64,000 bases of DNA from NCBI GenBank assembly GCA_018268715.1, contig JAFDVZ010000023.1, forward strand, positions 126,345-190,344, given 5' to 3'. The translations under genes and the position numbers were made by a program. The notes under the pieces were generated by a model, which did no database searches, was not told where the DNA came from, and worked only from the letters and a program-made list of their open reading frames with translations. This document shows positions 42,843 through 51,076 of the stretch, piece by piece; the first letter of the stretch is position 1, and the number at the start of each line of letters is the position of its first letter. Origin of the DNA: Acidobacteriota bacterium. Its GTDB lineage: Bacteria > Acidobacteriota > Terriglobia > Bryobacterales > Bryobacteraceae.

Positions 42843-44639
42843 CTAATTCTCGCCCTGAATAGCCACCTTCATCGTTTCGCCGGCAGGCTTGGAACTGGCG
42901 CCCCAGACCGCTTTTGTGCCCCACACGGCGCTGAAGCCGCTCGCGCCATTCGTCCCCCACACCGCGGAGGTTCCCCAAACAGCGGACGTGCCCCACACCG
43001 CGGACCACGCTTTCAGGAACACCGATGTGCCCCACACCGCCGACGTGCCCCACACCGCCGAGGTGCCCCACACCGCCGACCGAGTGGACACGGTGGTGGA
43101 AGTCTGGGTGGACGATGACGCGCTCGATGCGGTCGACGTGGTAGAGGTCCCTTGGCCGGCCATCAGCAGAACATTCCCGGTCGCCGCATCGTAGGTGACC
43201 AACGGCGAAAGCGCCAGTCCCGGCGCGGGGCTCACCGTGTCGTTCAGGGCCGCCCAGACGTCCAGATAACCGGCGCCGACGGTGAAGACATCGTACTGGC
43301 TGGTATAGGCGACGCCGGTATTCGGATCGATGGCGACGCTGGTGCACGGAAACACCTTGGTGGCCGTGCGCATCAGCCGGGCCTTCACCTGGTCGGGAGT
43401 CAGGGCCGGGTTCTGCTGGAGCAACAGGGCCGCCGCGCCGCTCACCATCGGCGTGGCCATGCTGGTGCCGCTCAACGTGAAGTAGGTGGTGGACAATCCG
43501 GCGGGATTGTTCGTCATGTAATAGTTGAGCAGCGGTTTGTTGGTCATGTACGTGTTCGTCAGCGCCAGGCCCGCGGGAACCGCGGCGATGATCTTGTTGC
43601 CCGGCGCGACCAGGTCGGGCTTGGCCAGGTGATCGATCAGGGTCGGCCCCTTGGCGCTATAGCTGGCAATCGTGTCATCGGCGCGGGAACTGGTCCCGGC
43701 GTCTTTCATCGCGCCCACTGTGATCACGAAGGGGTCATTGCCGGGCGCCGAAATCGTGGCGTACCCGTTGGTGTTTTGCGAGTTATCGCGGCCATCGTTT
43801 CCAGCCGCCACAACCACTACAATGCCCGCCTTCCACGCGGCCTCGACGGCCTGGCACAGCGGATCCACCGTGTAGCTTTCATACACCGGACGGCCGATCG
43901 ACAGATTGATGATCTTGATGTTGTAGGTCGATTTCAGCGCGATGGCGCGCTGAATGGCGGCGATCACGGCGCTGTCGGAGCCCGAGCCGTTGCTGTCCAA
44001 CACCCGCAGATTGACGAACTTAACGCCCGGCGCGATGCCGCGGAACGCCCGCGTATAGGCGGAGCCGGTGGAGTCGGTCGCATCGCCGCCCAGGATCCCC
44101 GCGATATGCGTGCCATGGCCGAAGCGATCGAAATAGTCGTTGCCGCCCGTGGCGAAGCTTTCGTTGTAGACAATGCGCTGATACGACACGTCATCTTCCG
44201 GCATGATGCCGCTGTCGATGACCGCCACCGTCACCCCCTTGCCGGTGAAGCCATACTGATAGGCGATGTTGGCGTTGACCGTCGGCCAGGCGGCGTCGAG
44301 CATCGCGCGCACCGGACGGTCGGGAGAAACGTGCGCCACTTCCGGGTCGTCGGCGAGCGCCAGGGCCGCCTTGGACGACATCGTGAATACGGCGCCGTTG
44401 ATCGACGGCAGCGTCTGCCGATGTACGCCGCCCTGTCCGCGAGCCCGGCTGATATGCCGTTCATTGAGCGGCTGGTTATAACTGACGATGACGTTGACGG
44501 TCGAGTCGGGGTCGGCGGATTCTATGTCCTGGGCGACCTTCATATTTCGCGCCATCACGGCCGCGTTACTCAGCGTCAGTACCGACAACAGGGTCAGAAC
44601 CGGCAAGGTGGATCTGAAGGAAGAAGGCGTCTGAGTCAT
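42843..44639 (-). CDS. Secreted S8 (subtilisin-like) peptidase with AVWGT repeat tail
   Basis: Secreted serine peptidase of 598 residues. A signal peptide (LPVLTLLSVLTLSNAAVMA) is followed by an I9-type propeptide (~40-110: STVNVIVSYNQPLNE through EVAHVSPDR). The catalytic domain has Asp in VTVAVIDSGIM, His in FGHGTHIAGI, the oxyanion Asn in VVVAAGNDG and Ser in LSGTSMATPM. A Ser/Thr-rich linker (~495-520) leads to a tail (521-582) of nine copies of AVWG[T/A], mostly SAVWGT, followed by 16 residues. The tail is not catalytic and may be a surface anchor, export or binding element. A structured leader precedes the gene. Confidence 0.92.
   Translation of the reverse strand: MTQTPSSFRSTLPVLTLLSVLTLSNAAVMARNMKVAQDIESADPDSTVNVIVSYNQPLNERHISRARGQGGVHRQTLPSINGAVFTMSSKAALALADDPEVAHVSPDRPVRAMLDAAWPTVNANIAYQYGFTGKGVTVAVIDSGIMPEDDVSYQRIVYNESFATGGNDYFDRFGHGTHIAGILGGDATDSTGSAYTRAFRGIAPGVKFVNLRVLDSNGSGSDSAVIAAIQRAIALKSTYNIKIINLSIGRPVYESYTVDPLCQAVEAAWKAGIVVVVAAGNDGRDNSQNTNGYATISAPGNDPFVITVGAMKDAGTSSRADDTIASYSAKGPTLIDHLAKPDLVAPGNKIIAAVPAGLALTNTYMTNKPLLNYYMTNNPAGLSTTYFTLSGTSMATPMVSGAAALLLQQNPALTPDQVKARLMRTATKVFPCTSVAIDPNTGVAYTSQYDVFTVGAGYLDVWAALNDTVSPAPGLALSPLVTYDAATGNVLLMAGQGTSTTSTASSASSSTQTSTTVSTRSAVWGTSAVWGTSAVWGTSVFLKAWSAVWGTSAVWGTSAVWGTNGASGFSAVWGTKAVWGASSKPAGETMKVAIQGEN
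42894..43079 (-). repeat. Protein-coding hexapeptide repeats (SAVWGT)n in the S8 peptidase
   Basis: Residues 521-582 of the peptidase contain nine AVWG cores: three SAVWGT, the spacer SVFLKAW, three more SAVWGT, the spacer NGASGF, one SAVWGT and one KAVWGA. A tenth partial core (KAWS) is in the first spacer. The DNA is a run of near-identical 18-base units reading GTGCCCCACACCGCGGAC on the plus strand with synonymous changes. Confidence 0.92.
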
Positions 44640-44722
44640 ATGATGCAGCCTTCTTTATGCAAGCGAGCCGCCAAGCTCGCGGATGCGCCGAATCGCCGCG
44701 AAAACCAACAATCAGGCGGCTC
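44640..44722 (-). promoter_or_regulatory. Structured 5' leader of the S8 peptidase with alternative pairings
   Basis: On the minus strand, GAGCCGCC/GGCGGCTC (44715-44722 with 44665-44672, 8 bp perfect) encloses CGCGG/CCGCG (44696-44700 with 44678-44682). A competing hairpin GCGAGC/GCTCGC (44675-44680 with 44663-44668) uses part of the same strand. The competing hairpin ends 10 bases before the ribosome-binding site GAAGG (44649-44653), and the ATG is at 44639. Two exclusive folds next to a ribosome-binding site are what a riboswitch or thermosensor would have. It matches no class that I know. Confidence 0.45.
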
Positions 44723-44830
44723 TTCGGTACCAATGGCCCACCGATGATTCAGTCGTTGACCGTATTCCCAAGGGGCCGACACGCCCTCCCCGACGCGACA
44801 AATCGCCGATCGGAGAGGACAATCTGTCCG

Positions 44831-46120
44831 CTACCGGCGCTTGGCCTTGATGACAATCGGCGTCGACTTGAAGCCGAACTCCTTGCGCAACCGGTTTATC
44901 AGAAACCGTTCCAGCGAGAAGTGCAGATCGCGCCCCTGGTCGGTGAACACCAGGAACGTGGGCGGGCGCACCGAGGGCTGCGTGATGTATCGGACCTTGA
45001 AGTCCTGATCGAGCTTCAACGTCGCCACGAAGCGGTTCAACTCGCCCGTGCCGATGCGTTGCGAGGCGGATTCAAACGCCTCCTGAATCATGCCGAACAA
45101 AACGTCGACGCCCTTGCCCTGCTTGGCGGAGGCGAACACCACCGGCGCGTAATCGAGGAACTTCAACTCGTCCCGCACCTTCGCCGTGAAGGCCTTGCGA
45201 TCCCCGTTGGCCAGGTCCCATTTATTGACGACGACGATGACGCAGCGGCCTTCCTCATGCGCGTAGCCCGCGATGGTCGCGTCCGATCCCACCACGCCTT
45301 CGCTCGCGTCCACCACCAGCAGTACGACATTGGCCATGCGGATGTGCCGGCGCGCCATCACGACGCTCAACTTCTCGGCCATCTCGGTCGTCTTGCCCTT
45401 GCGGCGGATGCCGGCCGTGTCGACCAAGGTCAGCGTGGCGTCGTCCGTCTCAATCGTCTCGTCCACGGCGTCGCGGGTGGTGCCCGCCACCGGCGACACG
45501 ATGGATCGCTCCTTGCCCAACAGCGCATTGATCAGGGTCGACTTGCCCACGTTGGGCCGCCCGATGATCGCGACCTTGATGCGGGTCTTGGGCGCCTCGG
45601 GCTCCTCGCCCGCCTCCGACTTGGGGATGTCCCGAGTGATATGCTCGAGTAACTCGTCGAGCCCCAGCCGGTGCTCGGCCGAAACCGGAAACAGGTCGCC
45701 AAACCCGAGCGAGTGAAACTCGTGCGCCAACCCCTCCCGGACCTTGGCGTCGATCTTGTTCACCGCCAGCGCCACCGGCTTGCCGAGTTTCCGCAACAGC
45801 TTCGCCAGGTCGCGATCCGTGCCGGTAATCTCGGTGCGCCCGTCGATCAGGAAGATGATCTGAGAGGCCGACTCGAGCGCCACCCGCGCCTGCTTCAGAA
45901 TCTCGCTCGGAATCATCTCATCGTCGTTCGGGATGATGCCGCCCGTATCGATCAGCTCGAAGCGTCTGCCGTGATAATCCGCCTCGCCGTGGATGCGGTC
46001 CCGCGTGATGCCAGGCTCATCGCCGACAATCGAGCGGCGCTGTCCCGTAATCGCGTTAAACAGCGTCGATTTCCCCACGTTCGGCCGCCCCACGATGACG
46101 ACAACGGGCAAACGATCCAT
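44831..46120 (-). CDS. der: Ribosome-biogenesis GTPase Der (EngA)
   Basis: Tandem-GTPase protein of 429 residues needed for 50S assembly. G domain 1: VVVIVGRPNVGKSTLFN, DEPGITRDR, LIDTGGI, NKID. G domain 2: VAIIGRPNVGKSTLIN, VAGTTRDAVD, LVDTAGIRRKGKTTEMAEKLS, NKWD. The C-terminal KH-like domain is present (VRPPTFLVFTDQGRDLHFSLERFLINRLRKEFGF). A short acidic linker (SEAGEEPEAP) joins the two G domains. It starts four bases after the stop of an MFS transporter gene upstream on the same strand, so tig, the transporter and der may share a transcript. Confidence 0.97.
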   Translation of the reverse strand: MDRLPVVVIVGRPNVGKSTLFNAITGQRRSIVGDEPGITRDRIHGEADYHGRRFELIDTGGIIPNDDEMIPSEILKQARVALESASQIIFLIDGRTEITGTDRDLAKLLRKLGKPVALAVNKIDAKVREGLAHEFHSLGFGDLFPVSAEHRLGLDELLEHITRDIPKSEAGEEPEAPKTRIKVAIIGRPNVGKSTLINALLGKERSIVSPVAGTTRDAVDETIETDDATLTLVDTAGIRRKGKTTEMAEKLSVVMARRHIRMANVVLLVVDASEGVVGSDATIAGYAHEEGRCVIVVVNKWDLANGDRKAFTAKVRDELKFLDYAPVVFASAKQGKGVDVLFGMIQEAFESASQRIGTGELNRFVATLKLDQDFKVRYITQPSVRPPTFLVFTDQGRDLHFSLERFLINRLRKEFGFKSTPIVIKAKRR

Positions 46121-46124
46121 ATAG

Positions 46125-47291
46125 CTACGCTACCATCCGATCCGCGGCGGCCCTTTCGACCCGTCCGCTCAACAACTGCCAAACCACCCAACCCACCGGC
46201 GGACACAGCGCCGCCGCCACAAACGCCCAGCCATACCGCCGCCCGTCGAACATCGCGCCGAACCACGGCATCATCACCGCCACCAGCGCCGACCACGCCC
46301 CCGCTCCGACGCCCGCGATCAGCCCTCCGTCGCGCGACGAATAGACGCCCGTGGCGTACGCCATCGACGCAATGACGATGCCCCCGCTCGCAAACATCGA
46401 CAGGAACATCAGCGCCATGGTCAACGGGAACGACCGCGCCAGGTCCGCCGCCGCCAACGGCAGGCTCAACACCGCCAGCAGCGCGAGCAGCCGCCGCATC
46501 AGCGGAATCGACGCCCCGTGCGCCGCGAAGCGGTCCGTCACCCAGCCCCAGAAAAAGTAGCCCACTTCCCAGCCGAGCGGCGGAATCCACAGCACTTTCC
46601 CGATCTCCGCCTGCGACTTCCCAAGCGCCTGCCCCAAATACAACGCCGCGCCGTACAACACAAACGCGAGCGGCAATCCGCCGAGCGCATACATCGCCAT
46701 GAACGACCACAACCTGGCGTCGGCCAACCGCGGCGGCGACGCTTGCGGCCCGGCGACCGGCGCCGCCTGCCCCGCTGGCAACACAAACCGCGCCAGCACC
46801 ACCCAGGCCGCCCCCAACAGCCCGGTGAACCAGAACGCCCCGCGCCATCCAAACCACAGCGCGATGGGCGTCACCACGATCGGCGTGATCACCGCCCCCA
46901 ACGATCCGCCCGAATACGACACGGCGATGCCGCGCGAACGATTCTCCGCGGGCAGCGTCTGCACCGCGGTCCGCAACCCGCCGGGGAACGTCGCGCCCTC
47001 GCCGAACCCCAACACCCCGCGCGCCGCCGCGAAGCTCCAGAACCCGCCCGCCAGCGCGTGCGCGGCCGAGGCGAGGCTCCACAACGAAACCGCGCCCAGC
47101 ATCCCACGACGCACGCCGGCGCGGTCCAGCAGCCGGCCCCACACCGGATTGCCGATCATGTAGGCGACTGAAAACGTCGAAATGATCCAGCCGTAGGCCT
47201 GCCCCGACAGCCCCGTTTCCTTAAGGATCGTGGGCGCGAGCAGCGCAAGCGTATTGCGGTCGATGTAGCTGATGAGCGACACCGCCAGCAT
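46125..47291 (-). CDS. MFS transporter (ACS/ExuT-like)
   Basis: Inner-membrane transporter of 388 residues (from the ATG) with 12 predicted helices. The opening SLISYIDRNTLALLAPTILKE, NPVWGRLLDRAGVRRGMLG after helix 2 and GFGEGATFPGGLRTAVQTLP after helix 4 are typical of the anion:cation symporter branch that takes up hexuronates and other organic acids. Start problem: the frame is open back to the tig stop, reading LRRWIPTLSMLAVS with the first codon CTG at 47318. GGAGGG (47323-47328) is placed for that CTG and not for the ATG at 47291. I list the ATG but think translation from the CTG is plausible. Confidence 0.82.
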   Translation of the reverse strand: MLAVSLISYIDRNTLALLAPTILKETGLSGQAYGWIISTFSVAYMIGNPVWGRLLDRAGVRRGMLGAVSLWSLASAAHALAGGFWSFAAARGVLGFGEGATFPGGLRTAVQTLPAENRSRGIAVSYSGGSLGAVITPIVVTPIALWFGWRGAFWFTGLLGAAWVVLARFVLPAGQAAPVAGPQASPPRLADARLWSFMAMYALGGLPLAFVLYGAALYLGQALGKSQAEIGKVLWIPPLGWEVGYFFWGWVTDRFAAHGASIPLMRRLLALLAVLSLPLAAADLARSFPLTMALMFLSMFASGGIVIASMAYATGVYSSRDGGLIAGVGAGAWSALVAVMMPWFGAMFDGRRYGWAFVAAALCPPVGWVVWQLLSGRVERAAADRMVA

Positions 47292-47318
47292 CGACAGCGT
47301 GGGAATCCAGCGGCGCAG

Positions 47319-48590
47319 CTATCCCTCCGCGGGCGCTTCTTTGCGGGCGTTCTCAAACAGCAGGTTGAGCGTCTTCTCGGTGCGGATATGGCTCGCGATC
47401 CGGCGGATCGTGCCGTCCTTCTCGAGCGCCGCGCGCACCGCCGCCACCGGCTCCCGGCGCTGCTTGGCGATGCGTTGCACCTCGCGGTCCACCTCTTCCT
47501 GCAACACGTCGACAGCCTCGCGGTCGGCGATCTTGTCCACCAGCAGCGACGCCTTGACATCCTTGACGGCGCGATCGTGCTGCGACGCCTTCAGCTTGCC
47601 CCAGTCGATGTTCAGCTTGCGCGGATCGATGCCCTGCCCGGCCAGCTGGCGCAGTTGGGTCTCCAGCTGATTCTCGATCTGGCGGTCGACATAAGCTTCC
47701 GGAACCGGAAACTCGTGCGACTCCACCAGCTTATCGATGATCTTCTCCTTGGCCTCCTGCTGGGCCCGCAGTTCACGCTCGCGGAAGATCGTCTTGCGGA
47801 CCGTGTCGGTCAACTCCTCGAGCGTCTGGAAATCACCCAGATCCCGCGCGAACTCATCGTTCAGCTCCGGCAGTTCCTTGCGGCGGATGGCCTTCACGAC
47901 GGCGTGGAACGTCACCGTCTTACCCGCCAGTTTCTCCTGCCCGTAGTCGTCCGGGTAAGTCACCGTCAGGTCCATCTCATCGCCCGGCGTCGCGCCCCGC
48001 AGCCCTTCGGTGAAAGCCGGGAGCGTCTCCTCGCCGGCCACATGCAGCGTCACCTCGTCCTGCTCCATGGGCGCTTCCAACCCCGCGGTGCTCTTCAACG
48101 AGATCACCACGAAGTCGCCGTCCTCGATGGGGCGCGGGTCGACGTTCACATATTCGGCCTTGGAATCCTGTATTTCGCCCAGCCGCTTCTGGACGTCCTC
48201 ATCGGTCACCACCGGCTCGGCGTACTGAACGGTGACGCCCCGGTATTCGCCCAGCTCGATCACCGGCGCGACTTCAAACTCCGCCTTGAAGTGGATCTCT
48301 TCCCCATCATGGAAGTGCAGATCCTTCACGGAGGGCTGTCCCACCACGTCGAGATGCTCCTCCTCCACCTTCTTCGTGAAGAACACCGGCAGCAGGTTAT
48401 CCAGCACTTCCTTGCGGATCTCCTCCGCAAACCGGGTGCGAACCAGCGAGGCGGGCGCCTTGCCGGGACGGAACCCCTGCAGCTTCACTTTCTTCTGCAG
48501 GTCCGCGATGACCTTCTCGGTCTCCTTGGCGACCTCGGCGGCGGGGATCGTAACGTCGATCTCGTGTTTGCAACCTTCGACTAGGGCCAA
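47319..48590 (-). CDS. tig: Trigger factor
   Basis: Ribosome-bound chaperone and peptidyl-prolyl isomerase of 423 residues. The N-terminal ribosome-binding domain starts LALVEGCKHEIDVTIPAAEV and has the docking segment GFRPGKAPASLVRTRF. The FKBP domain spans ~140-230 (EDGDFVVISLKS, TYPDDYGQEKLAGKTVTFHAVVKAI), and the C-terminal helical arms complete the protein. I chose the TTG start at 48590 because GGAGA (48598-48602) is 7 bases upstream; a TTG at 48635 would only add an atypical extension. It precedes the MFS gene, whose reading frame directly follows the tig stop. Confidence 0.95.
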   Translation of the reverse strand: MALVEGCKHEIDVTIPAAEVAKETEKVIADLQKKVKLQGFRPGKAPASLVRTRFAEEIRKEVLDNLLPVFFTKKVEEEHLDVVGQPSVKDLHFHDGEEIHFKAEFEVAPVIELGEYRGVTVQYAEPVVTDEDVQKRLGEIQDSKAEYVNVDPRPIEDGDFVVISLKSTAGLEAPMEQDEVTLHVAGEETLPAFTEGLRGATPGDEMDLTVTYPDDYGQEKLAGKTVTFHAVVKAIRRKELPELNDEFARDLGDFQTLEELTDTVRKTIFRERELRAQQEAKEKIIDKLVESHEFPVPEAYVDRQIENQLETQLRQLAGQGIDPRKLNIDWGKLKASQHDRAVKDVKASLLVDKIADREAVDVLQEEVDREVQRIAKQRREPVAAVRAALEKDGTIRRIASHIRTEKTLNLLFENARKEAPAEG

Positions 48591-48645
48591 CTCAGATTCT
48601 CCAATCGGTGGGTCCGCCCACGCGGGCCCGCTCAAACGGCAACAG

Positions 48646-48679
48646 CAAGAAAGGCGCGCCGAAACTCAGCCAGCGCGCC
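48646..48679 (-). terminator. Intrinsic terminator after metK
   Basis: Minus-strand hairpin GGCGCGC/GCGCGCC-type (48673-48679 with 48653-48659) followed by TTTCTT. A second hairpin GGGGG/CCCCC (48701-48705 with 48715-48719) lies between it and the metK stop but lacks a T-run. Confidence 0.55.
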
Positions 48680-48728
48680 CTTCGGGTGCTCTCCATACAT
48701 GGGGGACGTCGTCGCCCCCCGGAAAATG

Positions 48729-49874
48729 TTACTTCGCGCCCGCGCGAAGCGCCTCGGCCTTGTCCGTCTTCTCCCAGGAGAAGCCCGACTCAGTTCGGCC
48801 GAAGTGGCCGAACGCCGCCGTGGCGCGATAAATCGGCCGGCGCAGTTGCAGATGCTCGATGATGCCGCGCGGCGTCAGCGGGAAGTTCGCCCGCACCAGT
48901 TCGGTCAGCTTGGCGTCTTCCACCTTGCCGGTGCCGAACGTATCCACCATCACCGAAACCGGATCCGCCACGCCGATGGCGTACGCCAGCTGGACCTCGG
49001 CCTTGCTCGCCAAACCGGAAGCGACGATGTTCTTCGCGACATAGCGGGCCATATAGCAGGCCGAACGATCCACCTTCGTGGGATCCTTGCCGGAGAACGC
49101 GCCGCCGCCATGACGGCCCATGCCGCCGTAGGTGTCGACGATGATCTTGCGCCCGGTCAGCCCGGTGTCGCCATGCGGACCGCCGATGACGAACCGCCCC
49201 GTCGGATTGATATGGAACTTGGTGCCCGAATCCACCATCGCCGAAGGCAGCACGGGATCGATGATGTGCTTCTTCACCTCGGCGCGCAGCTCTTCGGTCG
49301 AAACGTCGTCATCGTGCTGGGTGGAGACCACCACCGCGTCGATGCGCACCGGCTTTCCGCCCGCGTACTCCACGCTCACCTGGCTCTTGCCGTCCGGACG
49401 CAGGAACTTCAGCCCGCCCGCGCGCCGCACCTCGCTCAACTGGCGGCACAGCTTGTGCGCCATCATGATCGGCAGCGGCATCAGCTCCTCGGTCTCATCG
49501 CTCGCATAGCCGAACATCAGCCCCTGATCGCCCGCCCCGCCCGTATCCACGCCCATGGCGATGTCGGGCGACTGCGACTGGATCGTATTCAACACGCCGC
49601 AGGTCTTCGAATCGAAGCCCATCCGGGCGTCGTTGTACCCGATATCGTCGATCACGCTACGAGCCAGTTTCGGCACATCGACGTACGTCGTCGTCGTAAT
49701 CTCGCCCGACACCACGCAGATCCCGGTCGTGACCAGAACCTCGCAGGCGACGCGTCCGGTAGGATCGTCGGCCATAACGGCGTCCAGCACCGCGTCGGAA
49801 ATCTGGTCCGCCATCTTGTCGGGGTGACCCTCGGTCACCGATTCCGACGTGAAAATATGTCGCATGTCTGCCAC
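48729..49874 (-). CDS. metK: S-adenosylmethionine synthetase
   Basis: Cytosolic enzyme of 381 residues that makes S-adenosylmethionine from methionine and ATP. Signatures are [21 protein letters not shown] (with the catalytic His), [12 protein letters not shown] (ATP loop) and [17 protein letters not shown] (P-loop-like). The start is GTG 49874 (MADMRHIF): AGGAGGG is six bases before it and too far from the ATG at 49865. A good sigma-70-type promoter lies about 90 bases upstream, leaving a leader of ~80 bases with potential structure. Monocistronic, with a terminator downstream. Confidence 0.97.
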   Translation of the reverse strand: MADMRHIFTSESVTEGHPDKMADQISDAVLDAVMADDPTGRVACEVLVTTGICVVSGEITTTTYVDVPKLARSVIDDIGYNDARMGFDSKTCGVLNTIQSQSPDIAMGVDTGGAGDQGLMFGYASDETEELMPLPIMMAHKLCRQLSEVRRAGGLKFLRPDGKSQVSVEYAGGKPVRIDAVVVSTQHDDDVSTEELRAEVKKHIIDPVLPSAMVDSGTKFHINPTGRFVIGGPHGDTGLTGRKIIVDTYGGMGRHGGGAFSGKDPTKVDRSACYMARYVAKNIVASGLASKAEVQLAYAIGVADPVSVMVDTFGTGKVEDAKLTELVRANFPLTPRGIIEHLQLRRPIYRATAAFGHFGRTESGFSWEKTDKAEALRAGAK

Positions 49875-49951
49875 TCGCAGCCCTCCTAGAGAATTCGAAC
49901 GCCTCTGAATTTTCGACCGTGGTGATGGGGAAGGGTTCCAGAGGGGAAACC
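49875..49951 (-). promoter_or_regulatory. metK leader with possible pseudoknot
   Basis: On the minus strand, GGTTTCC/GGAACC (49945-49951 with 49934-49939) forms a hairpin with loop CCTCT (49940-49944). The loop is complementary to AGAGG (49902-49906), and including the flanking G/C the match is six bases (CCTCTG/CAGAGG). The stem-loop CCCTC segment could instead pair with GAGGG in the ribosome-binding site (49881-49887). It does not match the SAM-I consensus. The pairings are short and could be chance. Confidence 0.35.
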
Positions 49952-49960
49952 GAATCCACT

Positions 49961-49990
49961 ATTTTATCGTCCCGCGCGCAAGAGGGTCAA
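49961..49990 (-). promoter_or_regulatory. metK promoter (-35 TTGACC, -10 TAAAAT)
   Basis: Minus strand: -35 TTGACC (49985-49990), 18-base spacer, -10 TAAAAT (49961-49966). This puts the transcription start near 49954 and leaves about 80 bases before the GTG start. It is the best-looking sigma-70-type promoter in the window. Confidence 0.6.
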
Positions 49991-50076
49991 TGTAACAGGC
50001 GCCGAGCCCCGGAACTTGGCAAAATCGATAGTAGCGGCTCGCGAGGAGACAAAAGCCGAAACTGGGAACTACGCAC

Positions 50077-51045
50077 ATGAATCAACTTGAATCCCTGAAA
50101 CAATACACCGTGGTCGTGGCCGACACCGGCGACATCGAAGCGATCGCCAAACACCGGCCCCAGGACGCAACCACCAACCCGTCGCTGCTCTACCAGGCGG
50201 CGCAAAAACCCGAATATCGGCGCCTGGTCGACTCCGCGCTCGAATCGGCGTCCGCCGCCCCCGGCCGCCAGGCCATGGCCGAAGCCTTCATGGACGCCCT
50301 GTTCGTGGCCTTCGGCCGGGAAATCCTCAAGGTGGTGCCCGGGCGCGTCTCCACCGAAGTCGACGCCAACCTGAGCTTCGACACCGAATCCACGCTCGCC
50401 AAGGCCCGCAAGCTGATCGGCCTCTACGAACAATCCGGCGTCAGCCGCGAGCGCATTCTCATCAAAATCGCCAGCACCTGGGAAGGCATCAAGGCCGCCG
50501 AAATCCTCGAATGCGAGGGCATCCACTGCAACCTCACCCTCCTGTTCAGCTTCGCCCAGGCCGTAGCCTGCGCCGAAGCCCACGTCACCCTGATCTCCCC
50601 CTTCGTCGGCCGCATCTACGACTGGTATAAGAAGGAGCGCGGCGCCGAAATCGCCCCCGACCAGGACCCCGGAGTCGCCTCCGTCACCCGCATTTACAAC
50701 TACTACAAGAAGTACGGCTACAAGACCCAGGTGATGGGCGCAAGCTTCCGCAACACCAACCAAATCGTCCGTCTGGCCGGCTCCGACCTGCTCACCATCA
50801 GCCCGGACCTGCTCGCCAAACTCGAACAAACCGAGGGCGCGCTCGAACGCCAGCTCGACCCCGCCGCCGCCCACGCAAGCCCCGGCGACCACCTCCACCT
50901 CGACGAAAAAACCTTCCGCTGGATGCACAACGAGGACGCCATGGCCACCGAAAAGCTCGCCGAAGGCATCCGCAAATTCAACGCGGATTCGCGCAAGCTC
51001 GAACAGTACGCCCTCGCCAAGGTCGAATCGGCGGTCGGCCGCTAA
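50077..51045 (+). CDS. tal: Transaldolase
   Basis: Cytosolic pentose-phosphate enzyme of 322 residues that moves a dihydroxyacetone unit between sugar phosphates. The TalB-type signatures are [11 protein letters not shown] near the start, [16 protein letters not shown], and [20 protein letters not shown], whose second Lys-containing segment (ILIKIAST) has the Schiff-base Lys. The length is that of the TalB class, not the shorter TalC/MipB class. It is divergent from metK across 202 bases and followed by an unrelated membrane-protein gene 31 bases downstream. Confidence 0.96.
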   Translation: MNQLESLKQYTVVVADTGDIEAIAKHRPQDATTNPSLLYQAAQKPEYRRLVDSALESASAAPGRQAMAEAFMDALFVAFGREILKVVPGRVSTEVDANLSFDTESTLAKARKLIGLYEQSGVSRERILIKIASTWEGIKAAEILECEGIHCNLTLLFSFAQAVACAEAHVTLISPFVGRIYDWYKKERGAEIAPDQDPGVASVTRIYNYYKKYGYKTQVMGASFRNTNQIVRLAGSDLLTISPDLLAKLEQTEGALERQLDPAAAHASPGDHLHLDEKTFRWMHNEDAMATEKLAEGIRKFNADSRKLEQYALAKVESAVGR

Positions 51046-51076
51046 CCCCGTCGCCTGGAATCGGGGACCCAGCGAA

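Noticed and set aside
42894-43079. Regular 18-base repeats that could suggest a CRISPR-like or tandem-repeat array
   Set aside because: The units have no spacers and stay in frame with the peptidase gene, coding SAVWGT; they are protein repeats.
49875-49960. SAM-I riboswitch before metK
   Set aside because: The conserved SAM-I sequence elements and four-way junction are not present; only a short hairpin and a possible pseudoknot are seen.
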